DNA of 64,000 bases from JAYRZB01 sp041916675 (GTDB lineage: Bacteria > Pseudomonadota > Alphaproteobacteria > Rhizobiales > Devosiaceae): the NCBI GenBank assembly GCA_041916675.1, contig JAYRZB010000002.1, positions 62,001-126,000 of the forward strand, read 5' to 3'. Shown in pieces: positions 34,477 through 42,261 of this stretch. The translations under genes and the position numbers were made by a program. The notes under the pieces are model-generated. The model was not told the origin of the DNA. It ran no database searches and worked only from the letters and a program-made list of their open reading frames with translations. Every line of letters begins with the position of its first letter. The stretch's first letter is position 1.

Positions 34477-34992
34477 ATGAACCCCTCACCCGATCAGAAG
34501 CGTGACGCCACCTCGCCCCTCTGGGGAGAGGTCGGTCCGCAGGACCGGGTGAGGGGGCGGAAGGTTCAGCCGGCTCAAGTGGCAAGGGCCAAGGCGTTGC
34601 GTCGCAATCAGACCATGGCCGAACGCCGCCTTTGGTCAAATCTGCGTAACCGGGCTCTAGGTGGGCATAAGTTCCTGCGGCAGTTTCCCATCGGGGCGTA
34701 CACCGCCGACTTTATTTGCCGGGAAAAGATGCTGGTTATTGAGCTTGATGGCGGGCAGCATAATGGCTCGCACCGGGATACTATCCGCACCGACACTCTC
34801 AACTTGCAAGGGTATTCGATTGTTCGCTTCTGGAACAATGAGGTGCTGCAAAACACCTCCGGCGTTCTCGAGGCGATCAAAGGCATACTCAACGGCAGCC
34901 CCTCACCCGACCTTCGCTTCGCTCAGGCCACCCTCTCCCCAGAGGGGCGAGGGGTCGCAGGAGCCGCTAATATCCCAATCATGGAGCCCTGA
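34477..34992 (+). CDS. DUF559 nuclease-like protein A, inserted in the pyrimidine operon
   Basis: 171 residues. Residues 40-140 form a DUF559 domain of the Vsr/PD-(D/E)XK nuclease fold: A-E-R-R-L-W-S-N-L-R, K-F-L-R-Q-F-P-I-G-A-Y-T-A-D-F, then V-I-E-L-D-G-G-Q-H with the acidic site, and R-F-W-N-N-E-V. The first 30 and last 30 residues are encoded by REP-like palindromes, so the true N terminus may be internal (for example the Met before A-E-R-R). The frame begins two bases after the mmsA stop and ends one base before the next start, as though fitted between operon genes. Biochemical function of DUF559 proteins is not established. Confidence 0.75.
   Translation: MNPSPDQKRDATSPLWGEVGPQDRVRGRKVQPAQVARAKALRRNQTMAERRLWSNLRNRALGGHKFLRQFPIGAYTADFICREKMLVIELDGGQHNGSHRDTIRTDTLNLQGYSIVRFWNNEVLQNTSGVLEAIKGILNGSPSPDLRFAQATLSPEGRGVAGAANIPIMEP
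34482..34556. repeat. REP-like palindrome at the 5' end of DUF559 gene A
   Basis: CCCCTCACCCG (34482-34492) and CGGGTGAGGGG (34546-34556) are perfect 11-bp arms that enclose two smaller hairpins, CCTCT-GGGG-AGAGG and GGTCC-GCA-GGACC. It covers the first codons of the DUF559 frame. Confidence 0.85.
34899..34953. repeat. REP-like element at the 3' end of DUF559 gene A
   Basis: Begins with the same CCCCTCACCCG (34899-34909) in direct orientation to the 5' copy, continues ACC-T-CGCTTCGCTC and ends in an inverted pair CCCTCTCCCC/GGGGCGAGGG (34931-34953, one mismatch). It encodes the protein tail S-P-D-L-R-F-A-x-A-T-L-S-P-E-G-R-G shared with gene B. Confidence 0.85.
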
Positions 34993-34993
34993 T

Positions 34994-36244
34994 ATGTCAG
35001 CCCCCGGCGAAAACCTGCGGATCAACGGCGACCGGCTCTGGGATAGCCTGATGGATATGGCCAAGATCGGCCCGGGCATTGCCGGTGGCAATAACCGGCA
35101 GACCCTGACCGATGCCGACGGCGAGGGCCGGCACCTGTTCCAGAAATGGTGCGAGGCCGCCGGGCTGACCATGGGCGTGGATGAAATGGGCACCATGTTT
35201 GCCCGCCGCGAAGGCACCGATCCGAGCCTGCCGGCGGTCTATGTCGGCAGCCATCTCGATACCCAGCCGACCGGGGGCAAGTTTGACGGCGTGCTCGGGG
35301 TGCTGGGCGGGCTCGAGGTCATCCGTTCGCTCAACGACCTCGGCATCAAGACGCGCCACCCCATTGTTGTCACCAACTGGACCAATGAGGAAGGCGCGCG
35401 CTTTGCGCCTGCCATGCTGGCCTCGGGCGTCTTTGCCGGGGTGCACGATCAGGCCTGGGCCTATGACCGCACGGATGCCGAGGGCAAGCGCTTTGGCGAT
35501 GAACTGGTGCGTATCGGCTGGAAGGGCGACGAAAAAGTCGGCGCACGCAAGATCCACGCCTTTTTCGAACTGCATATCGAGCAGGGCCCGATCCTTGAGG
35601 ATGAGGGCATCGATATCGGTGTCGTCACCCATGGACAGGGCCTGAAATGGCTGCAGGTGACCCTGACCGGCAAGGAGGCCCATACCGGCTCCACCCCCAT
35701 GCCCAAGCGGCGCAATGCCAGCCTTGGCATGGCCCGGGTGGTCGAACTGGTGCACGAAGTGGCCATGGATTATCAGCCCGATGCTGTCGGCGCGGTGGGC
35801 CATATCGAGGTTTATCCCAATTCGCGCAACATCATTGCGGGCAAGACGGTTTTCACCATCGATATCCGTTCGCCCGACAAGGCCGTGCTCGATGAGATGG
35901 ACGAGCGTCTCCGTGGCGGCATCGAGAACATCGCCGAAGGCCTCGATATCGGCTTTGCCATTGAGCAGGTGGGGCACTTTGATCCGGTGACGTTTGATCC
36001 TTCATGCGTCACGGCCATCCGCAACGCCGCTGAGCGTCTGGGCTACACCCATCGCAACATCGTTTCCGGCGCCGGGCATGATGCCTGCTGGATCAACAAG
36101 GTCGCGCCCACCGCCATGGTGATGTGCCCCTGCGTTGATGGGTTGAGCCACAACGAGGCGGAAGAGATTTCCAAGGAATGGGCCGCCGCTGGGGCGGACG
36201 TGCTGTTCCATGCGGTGGTCGAGACGGCGGGGATTGTGAGTTGA
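34994..36244 (+). CDS. N-carbamoyl-beta-alanine amidohydrolase (M20-type Zn hydrolase)
   Basis: 416 residues. Third step of reductive pyrimidine degradation: N-carbamoyl-beta-alanine to beta-alanine, ammonia and CO2 (beta-ureidopropionase, PydC). Metal ligands of the M20 hydantoinase/carbamoylase family are visible: G-S-H-L-D-T-Q-P, D-G-V-L-G-V, T-N-E-E-G-A-R-F, L-H-I-E-Q-G-P and S-G-A-G-H-D-A. The C-terminal S-H-N-E-A-E is typical. The same family includes allantoate amidohydrolase and L-carbamoylase, but the operon decides the substrate. GGAG lies seven bases before the ATG at 34994. The gene is bracketed by DUF559 genes on both sides. Confidence 0.9.
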   Translation: MSAPGENLRINGDRLWDSLMDMAKIGPGIAGGNNRQTLTDADGEGRHLFQKWCEAAGLTMGVDEMGTMFARREGTDPSLPAVYVGSHLDTQPTGGKFDGVLGVLGGLEVIRSLNDLGIKTRHPIVVTNWTNEEGARFAPAMLASGVFAGVHDQAWAYDRTDAEGKRFGDELVRIGWKGDEKVGARKIHAFFELHIEQGPILEDEGIDIGVVTHGQGLKWLQVTLTGKEAHTGSTPMPKRRNASLGMARVVELVHEVAMDYQPDAVGAVGHIEVYPNSRNIIAGKTVFTIDIRSPDKAVLDEMDERLRGGIENIAEGLDIGFAIEQVGHFDPVTFDPSCVTAIRNAAERLGYTHRNIVSGAGHDACWINKVAPTAMVMCPCVDGLSHNEAEEISKEWAAAGADVLFHAVVETAGIVS

Positions 36245-36246
36245 TC

Positions 36247-36738
36247 ATGGGGGAGGCGTTTGACATTGGAAAGACGCCTCGGGCTCGCAAACTGCGGGCC
36301 GATGCCACCACTGCCGAGAATCGTCTTTGGTACAGTCTGCGCGCCCGGGCTTTGGGTGGTTACAAGTTCGTTCGGCAACTGCCGGTGGGCCCGTATTTTG
36401 CTGACTTTGCTTGCCGTGAGCGCAGTCTTGTCCTGGAAATCGATGGGGGCCAGCACGCACACGACGGCGCAGATGCCCGCCGCACTGCATATCTGAACGC
36501 TGAGGGCTATGATGTCCTAAGGTTCTGGAACAATGAAGTTATTGAGAATCGGTCTGAAGTTCTGGCCGCAATCGTCGGCGTATTGGAGGGTAACCCCTCA
36601 CCCGACCTGCGCTTCGCTCCGGCCACCCTCTCCCCTGAGGGGAGAGGAATAAGCGGAGCCAGAGCGGCCAGGGCGTCGGCAATCGGACGATCTATTCCTC
36701 TCCCCTCAGGGGAGAGGTCGCCGCAAAGCGGCGGGTGA
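36247..36738 (+). CDS. DUF559 nuclease-like protein B
   Basis: 163 residues. Same domain as protein A at 34477-34992: A-E-N-R-L-W-Y-S-L-R, K-F-V-R-Q-L-P-V-G-P-Y-F-A-D-F, L-V-L-E-I-D-G-G-Q-H and L-R-F-W-N-N-E-V-I-E-N. By eye the two proteins are about half identical, so they are not a fresh duplication. The ATG at 36247 is two bases after the carbamoylase stop, implying coupled translation. There is no REP element at the 5' end, giving a clean N terminus M-G-E-A-F-D-I-G; the last 45 codons run through a compound REP-like palindrome (36592-36744). Catalysis unproven. Confidence 0.78.
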   Translation: MGEAFDIGKTPRARKLRADATTAENRLWYSLRARALGGYKFVRQLPVGPYFADFACRERSLVLEIDGGQHAHDGADARRTAYLNAEGYDVLRFWNNEVIENRSEVLAAIVGVLEGNPSPDLRFAPATLSPEGRGISGARAARASAIGRSIPLPSGERSPQSGG

Positions 36739-36744
36739 GGGGTT
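36592..36744. repeat. Compound REP-like inverted repeat at the 3' end of DUF559 gene B
   Basis: Outer arms AACCCCTCACCCG (36592-36604) and CGGGTGAGGGGTT (36732-36744) are perfect. Inside, two 21-bp palindromes, CCTCTCCCC-TGA-GGGGAGAGG (36627-36647) and its inverted copy (36697-36717), face each other, and adjacent bases extend their identity to 25 bp. The result is a nested BIME-like element. Confidence 0.88.
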
Positions 36745-36802
36745 TGGGGCGGCGCCACAAGTTGGGGTCATCCATTTGGACTATGAGTAAAGGGGGTAGG
36801 GA

Positions 36803-38254
36803 ATGAGCAAAGTCATCAAGGGCGGGACGGTGGTCACGGCGGATCGCAGCTATGTGGCCGATGTGCGCATCGAGGGCGGCAAGATCACCGAGATCGGGCC
36901 GAACCTGAGCGGCGGCGACCTGCTCGATGCCAGCGATTGCTACGTCATGCCCGGCGGCATTGATCCCCATACCCACCTCGAAATGCCGTTCATGGGCACC
37001 TATTCGGCTGATGACTTTGAAAGCGGCACGCGCGCCGGGCTGGCGGGTGGCACGACTATGGTGGTCGATTTCTGCCTGCCCAATCCGCAGCAATCCCTGC
37101 TCGAGGCGCTCTCGATGTGGGACAACAAGACCTCGAAAGCCTCGGCCGACTATTCGTTCCACATGGCCATCACCTGGTGGGGCGAGCAGGTGTTCAACGA
37201 AATGGCGGATGTGGTTGATCGCGGTATTACCACCTTCAAGCACTTCATGGCCTACAAGGGCGCCCTGATGGTGGATGACGACGAAATGTTCTCGTCCTTC
37301 CAGCGCTGCGCCGGGCTCGGTGCCCTGCCGCTGGTGCATGCCGAGAACGGTGATGTGGTGGCGCAGATGACCGCCAAACTGCTGGCTGAGGGCAATAACG
37401 GGCCGGAGGCCCATGCCTATTCGCGTCCGCCCGAAGTGGAAGGCGAAGCCACCAATCGCGCCATCATGATCGCCGACATGGCCGGCGTGCCGCTTTACGT
37501 GGTGCACGTCTCCTGCGAGCAGGCCCATGAAGCCATTCGCCGCGCCCGCGCCAAGGGCATGCGGGTGTTCGGCGAGCCGCTGATCCAGCACTTAACGCTC
37601 GATGAAACCGAATACCAGAATGCCGACTGGGACTATGCCGCCCGCCGGGTGATGAGCCCGCCCTTCCGCTCCAAGGCGCATCAGGATTCGCTCTGGGCCG
37701 GGCTGCAGTCGGGTTCGCTGCAGGTGGTGGCCACCGACCACTGCGCCTTTACCACGGCGCAAAAGCGCAACGGCATCGGCAACTTTGCCAAGATCCCCAA
37801 CGGCACCGGCGGGCTTGAAGACCGCATGCCGGTGCTCTGGACCAGGGGGGTCAATACCGGGCGCCTGACCATGAACGAGTTCGTGGCCGTCACCTCGACC
37901 AATATTGCAAAAATCCTCAACTGCTATCCGCAAAAGGGCGCCATCCTTGAAGGCGCCGATGCCGATATCGTGGTCTGGGACCCCAAGCGCAAGAAGACCA
38001 TTTCGGCCAAGGCCCAGCAGTCGGTGATCGACTACAATGTCTTTGAGGGTTTCGAGCTGACCGGCCTGCCGCGCTTCACCCTGACCCGGGGCGAAGTGGC
38101 CATTGTTGAAAGCGAGATCAGGACCCGCCCGGGCCACGGCAAGTTCGTGGCGCGCGAGCCGAAGATGGCGGTCAACCGGGCCTTGTCGACCTGGAAGGAG
38201 ATCACCGCGCCCCGCAAGGTGACCCGCACCGGCATTCCGGCGACGGGGGTCTGA
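36803..38254 (+). CDS. hydA: Dihydropyrimidinase (D-hydantoinase)
   Basis: 483 residues. Hydrolyses 5,6-dihydrouracil or dihydrothymine to the N-carbamoyl-beta-amino acid, second step of the pathway. Binuclear Zn amidohydrolase: G-G-I-D-P-H-T-H-L-E, the Lys expected to be carbamylated in F-K-H-F-M-A-Y-K-G-A, L-V-H-A-E-N, V-V-H-V-S-C and T-D-H-C-A-F-T; the following N-G-T-G-G-L-E-D-R-M is diagnostic. AAGGGGGTAGGGA precedes the ATG. The ABC importer genes follow after only five bases, so uptake and catabolism are cotranscribed. Confidence 0.95.
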   Translation: MSKVIKGGTVVTADRSYVADVRIEGGKITEIGPNLSGGDLLDASDCYVMPGGIDPHTHLEMPFMGTYSADDFESGTRAGLAGGTTMVVDFCLPNPQQSLLEALSMWDNKTSKASADYSFHMAITWWGEQVFNEMADVVDRGITTFKHFMAYKGALMVDDDEMFSSFQRCAGLGALPLVHAENGDVVAQMTAKLLAEGNNGPEAHAYSRPPEVEGEATNRAIMIADMAGVPLYVVHVSCEQAHEAIRRARAKGMRVFGEPLIQHLTLDETEYQNADWDYAARRVMSPPFRSKAHQDSLWAGLQSGSLQVVATDHCAFTTAQKRNGIGNFAKIPNGTGGLEDRMPVLWTRGVNTGRLTMNEFVAVTSTNIAKILNCYPQKGAILEGADADIVVWDPKRKKTISAKAQQSVIDYNVFEGFELTGLPRFTLTRGEVAIVESEIRTRPGHGKFVAREPKMAVNRALSTWKEITAPRKVTRTGIPATGV

Positions 38255-38259
38255 CCAGC

Positions 38260-39045
38260 TTGGAGAACGCTCCCATCATCCGCGCCAAGGGCCTCGGGCT
38301 GACCTTTTCGACCAAGGATGGTCCGGTCCATGCCCTGACCGATGTTAATCTCGATATCAACAAGGGCGATTTCGTCTCCTTCATCGGCCCCTCAGGCTGC
38401 GGCAAGACCACGTTCCTGCGCGTTATCGCTGACCTAGAACAACCCGACCGGGGGGAGATCAGCGTCAATGGCATGAGCCCGCACGAGGCCCGGCTCAAGC
38501 GCGCCTATGGCTATGTGTTCCAGGCCCCGGCGCTTTATCCTTGGCGCACCATCGAAAAGAACGTGGCCCTGCCGCTCGAGATCATGGGCCATTCGGCTGC
38601 CGAGCGGCGCGAGCGCATCAAGCGCACGCTCGACCTCGTCAACCTCTCCGGCTTTGAGCAGAAATACCCCTGGCAGCTCTCGGGCGGCATGCAGCAGCGC
38701 GCCTCCATTGCCCGGGCGCTGGCCTTTGACGCCGACCTTTTGTTGATGGACGAGCCTTTCGGGGCGCTCGACGAGATCGTCCGCGACCACCTCAATTTCG
38801 AACTGCTCAAGCTTTGGTCGGCGACGCACAAGACCATCGCCTTCGTCACCCATTCGATCCCTGAGGCGGTTTATTTGTCCACCCGGATTGTGGTGATGTC
38901 GCCGCGCCCCGGCCGGGTCACCGATGTGATCGAATCCACCCTGCCGCGCGAGCGCCCGCTCGATATCCGCGAGAGCCCGGAATTTCTCGCCATCGCCGCC
39001 CGCGTGCGCGACGGGCTGCGGGCCGGGCATTCCTACGATGAGTGA
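38260..39045 (+). CDS. ABC importer ATP-binding protein (TauB/SsuB/ThiZ type)
   Basis: 261 residues from a TTG at 38260; no ATG lies near the domain start. Walker A G-P-S-G-C-G-K-T-T-F, signature L-S-G-G-M-Q-Q-R, Walker B L-L-L-M-D-E-P-F-G-A-L-D and the switch His in F-V-T-H-S-I-P-E-A are intact. The length and the P-F-G-A-L-D-E motif are typical of nitrate/taurine/HMP-type importers. It powers the two permeases downstream, and the permease start lies inside its last eight bases. Location after hydA points to uptake of pyrimidines, hydantoins or related rings (inference). Confidence 0.9.
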   Translation: MENAPIIRAKGLGLTFSTKDGPVHALTDVNLDINKGDFVSFIGPSGCGKTTFLRVIADLEQPDRGEISVNGMSPHEARLKRAYGYVFQAPALYPWRTIEKNVALPLEIMGHSAAERRERIKRTLDLVNLSGFEQKYPWQLSGGMQQRASIARALAFDADLLLMDEPFGALDEIVRDHLNFELLKLWSATHKTIAFVTHSIPEAVYLSTRIVVMSPRPGRVTDVIESTLPRERPLDIRESPEFLAIAARVRDGLRAGHSYDE

Positions 39046-39928
39046 GGCAATTCCGGCAGCCAAGGGCAATGCCGTGCCCGTCCTGATCGTGCTGCTGGCC
39101 ATCCTTGCCGTCTGGTACGCGGCTGCTGTGTTCATGAATGCTGCCTGGCAGAACCAGCTCAACGCCCGCGACGGGCTGACCGATGTGCCGTTCCAGACCT
39201 TCGTCCTTCAGACCTGGGCTCAGGAAAAGCCGCTGCTGCCGGTGCCGCATCAGGTGGTGGCCGAGGTCTGGAAAACCACGGTGGACACCGCCATTACTTC
39301 GAAGAAAAGCCTGATCTATCATGGCTGGATCACGCTGTCCTCGACGCTGCTCGGCTTTGTCATGGGGACCGCGCTCGGCATCGGGCTGGCGGTGGCGATT
39401 GTGCATAATGGGGCGTCGGACCGCTCGCTGATGCCCTGGATCATCGCCAGCCAGACCATCCCGATCCTCGCTATCGCCCCGATGGTGATCGTGGTGCTTA
39501 ACGCGGTCGGGATTGCCGGACTGGTGCCCAAGGCGCTGATCTCAACCTATCTGTCGTTCTTCCCCATCGTTGTGGGCATGGTCAAAGGCTTGCGCAGTCC
39601 CGAACAGATCCAGCTTGACCTGATGCATACCTATTCGGCTTCGCCCTGGCAGACCTTCTGGAAGCTGCGCTGGCCGTCCTCGGTGCCGTTCCTGTTCACC
39701 TCGATGAAGGTGGGTGTGGCAGCAAGCCTGGTTGGCGCCATTGTGGCCGAACTGCCGACCGGGGCGGCGGGTGGGTTCGGCGCGCGCCTGCTGGCCGGGT
39801 CTTACTATGGGCAGAACATCCAGATCTGGTCGGCCCTGATGGCCGCCGCCGTGACGGCTGCGCTTCTGGTCATGGCGGTTGAATGGAGCGAAAAGCTGGT
39901 CACCGCGCGCATGGGGGTGAGGCCATGA
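39038..39928 (+). CDS. ABC importer permease 1
   Basis: 296 residues, six hydrophobic segments. An N-terminal membrane helix (V-L-I-V-L-L-A-I-L-A-V-W) is followed by a periplasmic stretch of about 70 residues before the conserved core. The EAA-like loop reads S-A-S-P-W-Q-T-F-W-K-L-R-W-P-S near residue 198, as in SsuC/TauC permeases. It overlaps the ATPase gene by eight bases and the next permease by four, so the set is tightly coupled. Two different permeases instead of one suggests a heterodimeric channel. Confidence 0.88.
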   Translation: MSEAIPAAKGNAVPVLIVLLAILAVWYAAAVFMNAAWQNQLNARDGLTDVPFQTFVLQTWAQEKPLLPVPHQVVAEVWKTTVDTAITSKKSLIYHGWITLSSTLLGFVMGTALGIGLAVAIVHNGASDRSLMPWIIASQTIPILAIAPMVIVVLNAVGIAGLVPKALISTYLSFFPIVVGMVKGLRSPEQIQLDLMHTYSASPWQTFWKLRWPSSVPFLFTSMKVGVAASLVGAIVAELPTGAAGGFGARLLAGSYYGQNIQIWSALMAAAVTAALLVMAVEWSEKLVTARMGVRP

Positions 39929-41040
39929 GCGATGCGCGCCCGATCATGAGCCAGTTCCAGCACTATCTTGCCCTGGTGGGTGGGGGCATATCGATGCTGG
40001 CATTCGCCCTGAACTGGGCCGCCGGATTTGCACTGTTGCCGCTGGCCTTTGTGTCCGCTGCTGGAGCGATCTCGCTGATCCGGCTGTTTGCCGGCTGGTC
40101 GTTCTGGTTTGACGGGCTGATTGCCCTCGGCGGGGCGGTGACGCTGGTCCTTTCGCTCGCGGCGTCGGCGTTGGCTCCCGCCCCGTTCTGGCTCACGCTC
40201 GGCGGGGTCTGGGTTTTTGCCTGGCTGTTTGTCGAGCAGCTGTCCTCGGCCATCTCCGGCCGCCGGGCTGATGCGCGGCTCGGCTTTATCGTGCCGCTGG
40301 TGTTTGGGGCCGCCATCCTTCTGGTGTGGGAAGTGGTGACGCGCGGCGCAGGTGTGCCGACCATCCTGTTGCCGCCGCCCTCGATGATCTGGGAGCGTAT
40401 TCTCAATAGCCTGCCCATGCTCGGCGCCGACTTCCAGCAGACGTTCCTCAAGGCAGTGCTGGCCGGTTATGCGCTTGGCTGCGGCAGCGGGTTTCTGGTG
40501 GCCATAGCCATCGACCGCTCGCCCTTCCTCAAGCGCGGCCTGCTGCCGCTGGGCAATTTCGTTTCGGCCCTGCCCATTATCGGGGTGGCGCCGATCATGG
40601 TGAACTGGTTCGGGTTCGACTGGCAGTCCAAGGCCGCCGTGGTTCTGGTGATGACTTTCTTCCCCATGCTGGTCAACACCGTGGCCGGGCTCAATGCCGC
40701 CGGGCGCATGGAGCGCGACATGATGCGCACCTATGCGGCCAGCTATTGGCAGACCCTGTTCAAGCTGCGGCTGCCTGCCGCAGCCCCTTTCATATTCAAT
40801 GCGCTCAAGATCAACTCGACTCTGGCCTTGATCGGCGCGATCGTAGCGGAGTTTTTCGGCACCCCGGTGGTGGGAATGGGGTTCCGGATTTCGACCGAGG
40901 TTGGCAAGATGAATGTCGATCTGGTCTGGGCCGAAATTGCCATGGCGGCATTGGCAGGTTCGGTTTTCTACGGTGTCGTGGTGCTGTTTGAACGCGCCAT
41001 CACCTTCTGGCATCCGTCTGTCCGTGGTGGACGGGCGTAA
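39925..41040 (+). CDS. ABC importer permease 2
   Basis: 371 residues from the ATG at 39925, which overlaps the previous stop (ATGA) and follows GGGGGTGAGG. Three extra N-terminal membrane helices (residues 15-110) precede a standard permease core with the EAA-like loop A-A-S-Y-W-Q-T-L-F-K-L-R-L-P near residue 270. It differs enough from permease 1 to be a distinct subunit. The extra helices are unusual for this family and their role is unknown. Confidence 0.86.
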   Translation: MSDARPIMSQFQHYLALVGGGISMLAFALNWAAGFALLPLAFVSAAGAISLIRLFAGWSFWFDGLIALGGAVTLVLSLAASALAPAPFWLTLGGVWVFAWLFVEQLSSAISGRRADARLGFIVPLVFGAAILLVWEVVTRGAGVPTILLPPPSMIWERILNSLPMLGADFQQTFLKAVLAGYALGCGSGFLVAIAIDRSPFLKRGLLPLGNFVSALPIIGVAPIMVNWFGFDWQSKAAVVLVMTFFPMLVNTVAGLNAAGRMERDMMRTYAASYWQTLFKLRLPAAAPFIFNALKINSTLALIGAIVAEFFGTPVVGMGFRISTEVGKMNVDLVWAEIAMAALAGSVFYGVVVLFERAITFWHPSVRGGRA

Positions 41041-41057
41041 TAAAAGGGAACGGGATC

Positions 41058-42038
41058 ATGAAAAAACTGATGGTTTCACTGCTGGCCGGCGCCATGACGC
41101 TGGCGGCCGTGCAGGCAGGCTGGGCGGCCGATGCGCTGACCCTGCAGCTCAAGTGGGTCACCCAGGCGCAGTTTGCCGGATATTATGTGGCCAAGGACAA
41201 GGGCTTTTACACCGAAGAGAACATCGACATCACCATCAAGCCGGGCAGCCCGGACGCGGCCCCCGAGCAGGTGATTGCCGGTGGTGGCGCCGATGTGATC
41301 GTGACCTGGATGGCCGGTGCGCTGGCCGCCCGCGACAAGGGCGTGAACCTGGTCAACATCGCCCAGCCGTTCAAGCGCTCGGCCCTGCTCATGATCTGCC
41401 CCAAGGATGGCCCGGTGCAGACCGAAGCCGACTTCAAGGGACACACGCTGGGCGTCTGGTTCTTCGGCAACGAATATCCCTTCTATGCCTGGATGAATAA
41501 GCTCGGCATCCCGACCGAAGGCGGCCCGGATGGCGTCAATGTGCTCAAGCAGTCGTTCGATGTGCAGCCGCTGATCCAGAAGCAGGCCGACTGCATTTCG
41601 GTCATGACCTATAATGAACTCAAGCAGGCCGCCGATGCCGGTTTCACCGCCGACAAGCTGGTGATCTTCAACTATACCGACCTCGGCAATGACCTGCTCG
41701 AAGACGGGCTCTATGCCATGGAAGACAAGCTGGCCGACCCCGCCTTTGCCGACAAGATGGTCCGCTTCGTGCGCGCCAGCCAGAAGGGCTGGCAGTATGC
41801 AATCGAGCATCCCGATGAGGCAGCCCAGATCGTTCTGGACAACGATGAATCCGGTGCCCAGACCCTTGATCACCAGACCTATATGATGACCGAGGTCGGC
41901 AAGCTGATCGATACTTCGGACTTCTCGCTCAACCTCGAGGCCTATGCCCGCACCGAGCAGGCCTTGCTGGACCAGAAGATCATTTCGGCCAAGCCGACCG
42001 GCGCCTACACCACCGCCATCACCGATGCACTGAAGTAA
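41058..42038 (+). CDS. NMT1/THI5-like periplasmic binding protein
   Basis: 326 residues. Signal peptide ends at G-W-A-A-D near residue 24. The mature part has the NMT1/THI5 pattern: L-K-W-V-T-Q-A-Q-F-A-G-Y-Y-V-A-K-D-K-G-F-Y at its N terminus, G-G-G-A-D-V-I-V-T-W in the middle and an E-x-A-x-x-I-V-L segment. ThiY, a relative, binds a formylaminopyrimidine, which suits a ring ligand. Together with the two permeases and the ATPase it forms a full importer at the end of the pyrimidine operon. AAAGGGAACGGG precedes the ATG, and a strong terminator follows. Confidence 0.88.
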   Translation: MKKLMVSLLAGAMTLAAVQAGWAADALTLQLKWVTQAQFAGYYVAKDKGFYTEENIDITIKPGSPDAAPEQVIAGGGADVIVTWMAGALAARDKGVNLVNIAQPFKRSALLMICPKDGPVQTEADFKGHTLGVWFFGNEYPFYAWMNKLGIPTEGGPDGVNVLKQSFDVQPLIQKQADCISVMTYNELKQAADAGFTADKLVIFNYTDLGNDLLEDGLYAMEDKLADPAFADKMVRFVRASQKGWQYAIEHPDEAAQIVLDNDESGAQTLDHQTYMMTEVGKLIDTSDFSLNLEAYARTEQALLDQKIISAKPTGAYTTAITDALK

Positions 42039-42058
42039 GCGCATCGGCATCTGCCAGC

Positions 42059-42090
42059 AAAGGGCGGGGGAAACCCCGCCCTTTGTTTTT
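42059..42090 (+). terminator. Rho-independent terminator of the pyrimidine operon
   Basis: AAAGGGCGGGG (42059-42069) and CCCCGCCCTTT (42074-42084) pair perfectly around a GAAA tetraloop, followed by GTTTTT. It ends the transcript that starts near 31.6 kb. Confidence 0.92.
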
Positions 42091-42175
42091 GCCCATGGCG
42101 CAGGCCACAAGGCGCAACCAAATCCGGGTTCGATGGTTGTTCATCCATCACTGCGTCAACAATGGGCTCTGAAAA

Positions 42176-42250
42176 ATGAACGGTATCATCTATCTCGTCG
42201 GTCTTGTGGTCGTCATCCTCGCCGTCCTGTCCTTCTTCGGCCTGCGCTGA
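42176..42250 (+). CDS. 24-residue membrane micro-protein
   Basis: The frame starts ATG-AAC-GGT and encodes a single membrane helix, I-I-Y-L-V-G-L-V-V-V-I-L-A-V-L-S-F-F-G, ending in L-R before TGA. Similar tiny proteins with Y-L-V-G-L and F-G-L-R occur, to my recollection, in many alphaproteobacteria. A GGAG in the intergenic bases leads to the next gene 11 bp downstream, so it is probably the first gene of a three-gene unit. Function unknown. Confidence 0.6.
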   Translation: MNGIIYLVGLVVVILAVLSFFGLR

Positions 42251-42261
42251 GGAGCGGCACC

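Noticed and set aside
32960..34639. Minus-strand frame of 559 codons opposite mmsA
   Set aside because: mmsA is intact with all catalytic motifs; the opposite frame is Arg/His/Gly-rich and matches nothing.
34477..36744. DUF559 genes as solo toxins or restriction enzymes
   Set aside because: No antitoxin-like or methyltransferase gene is adjacent; tight association with repeats is the only visible context.
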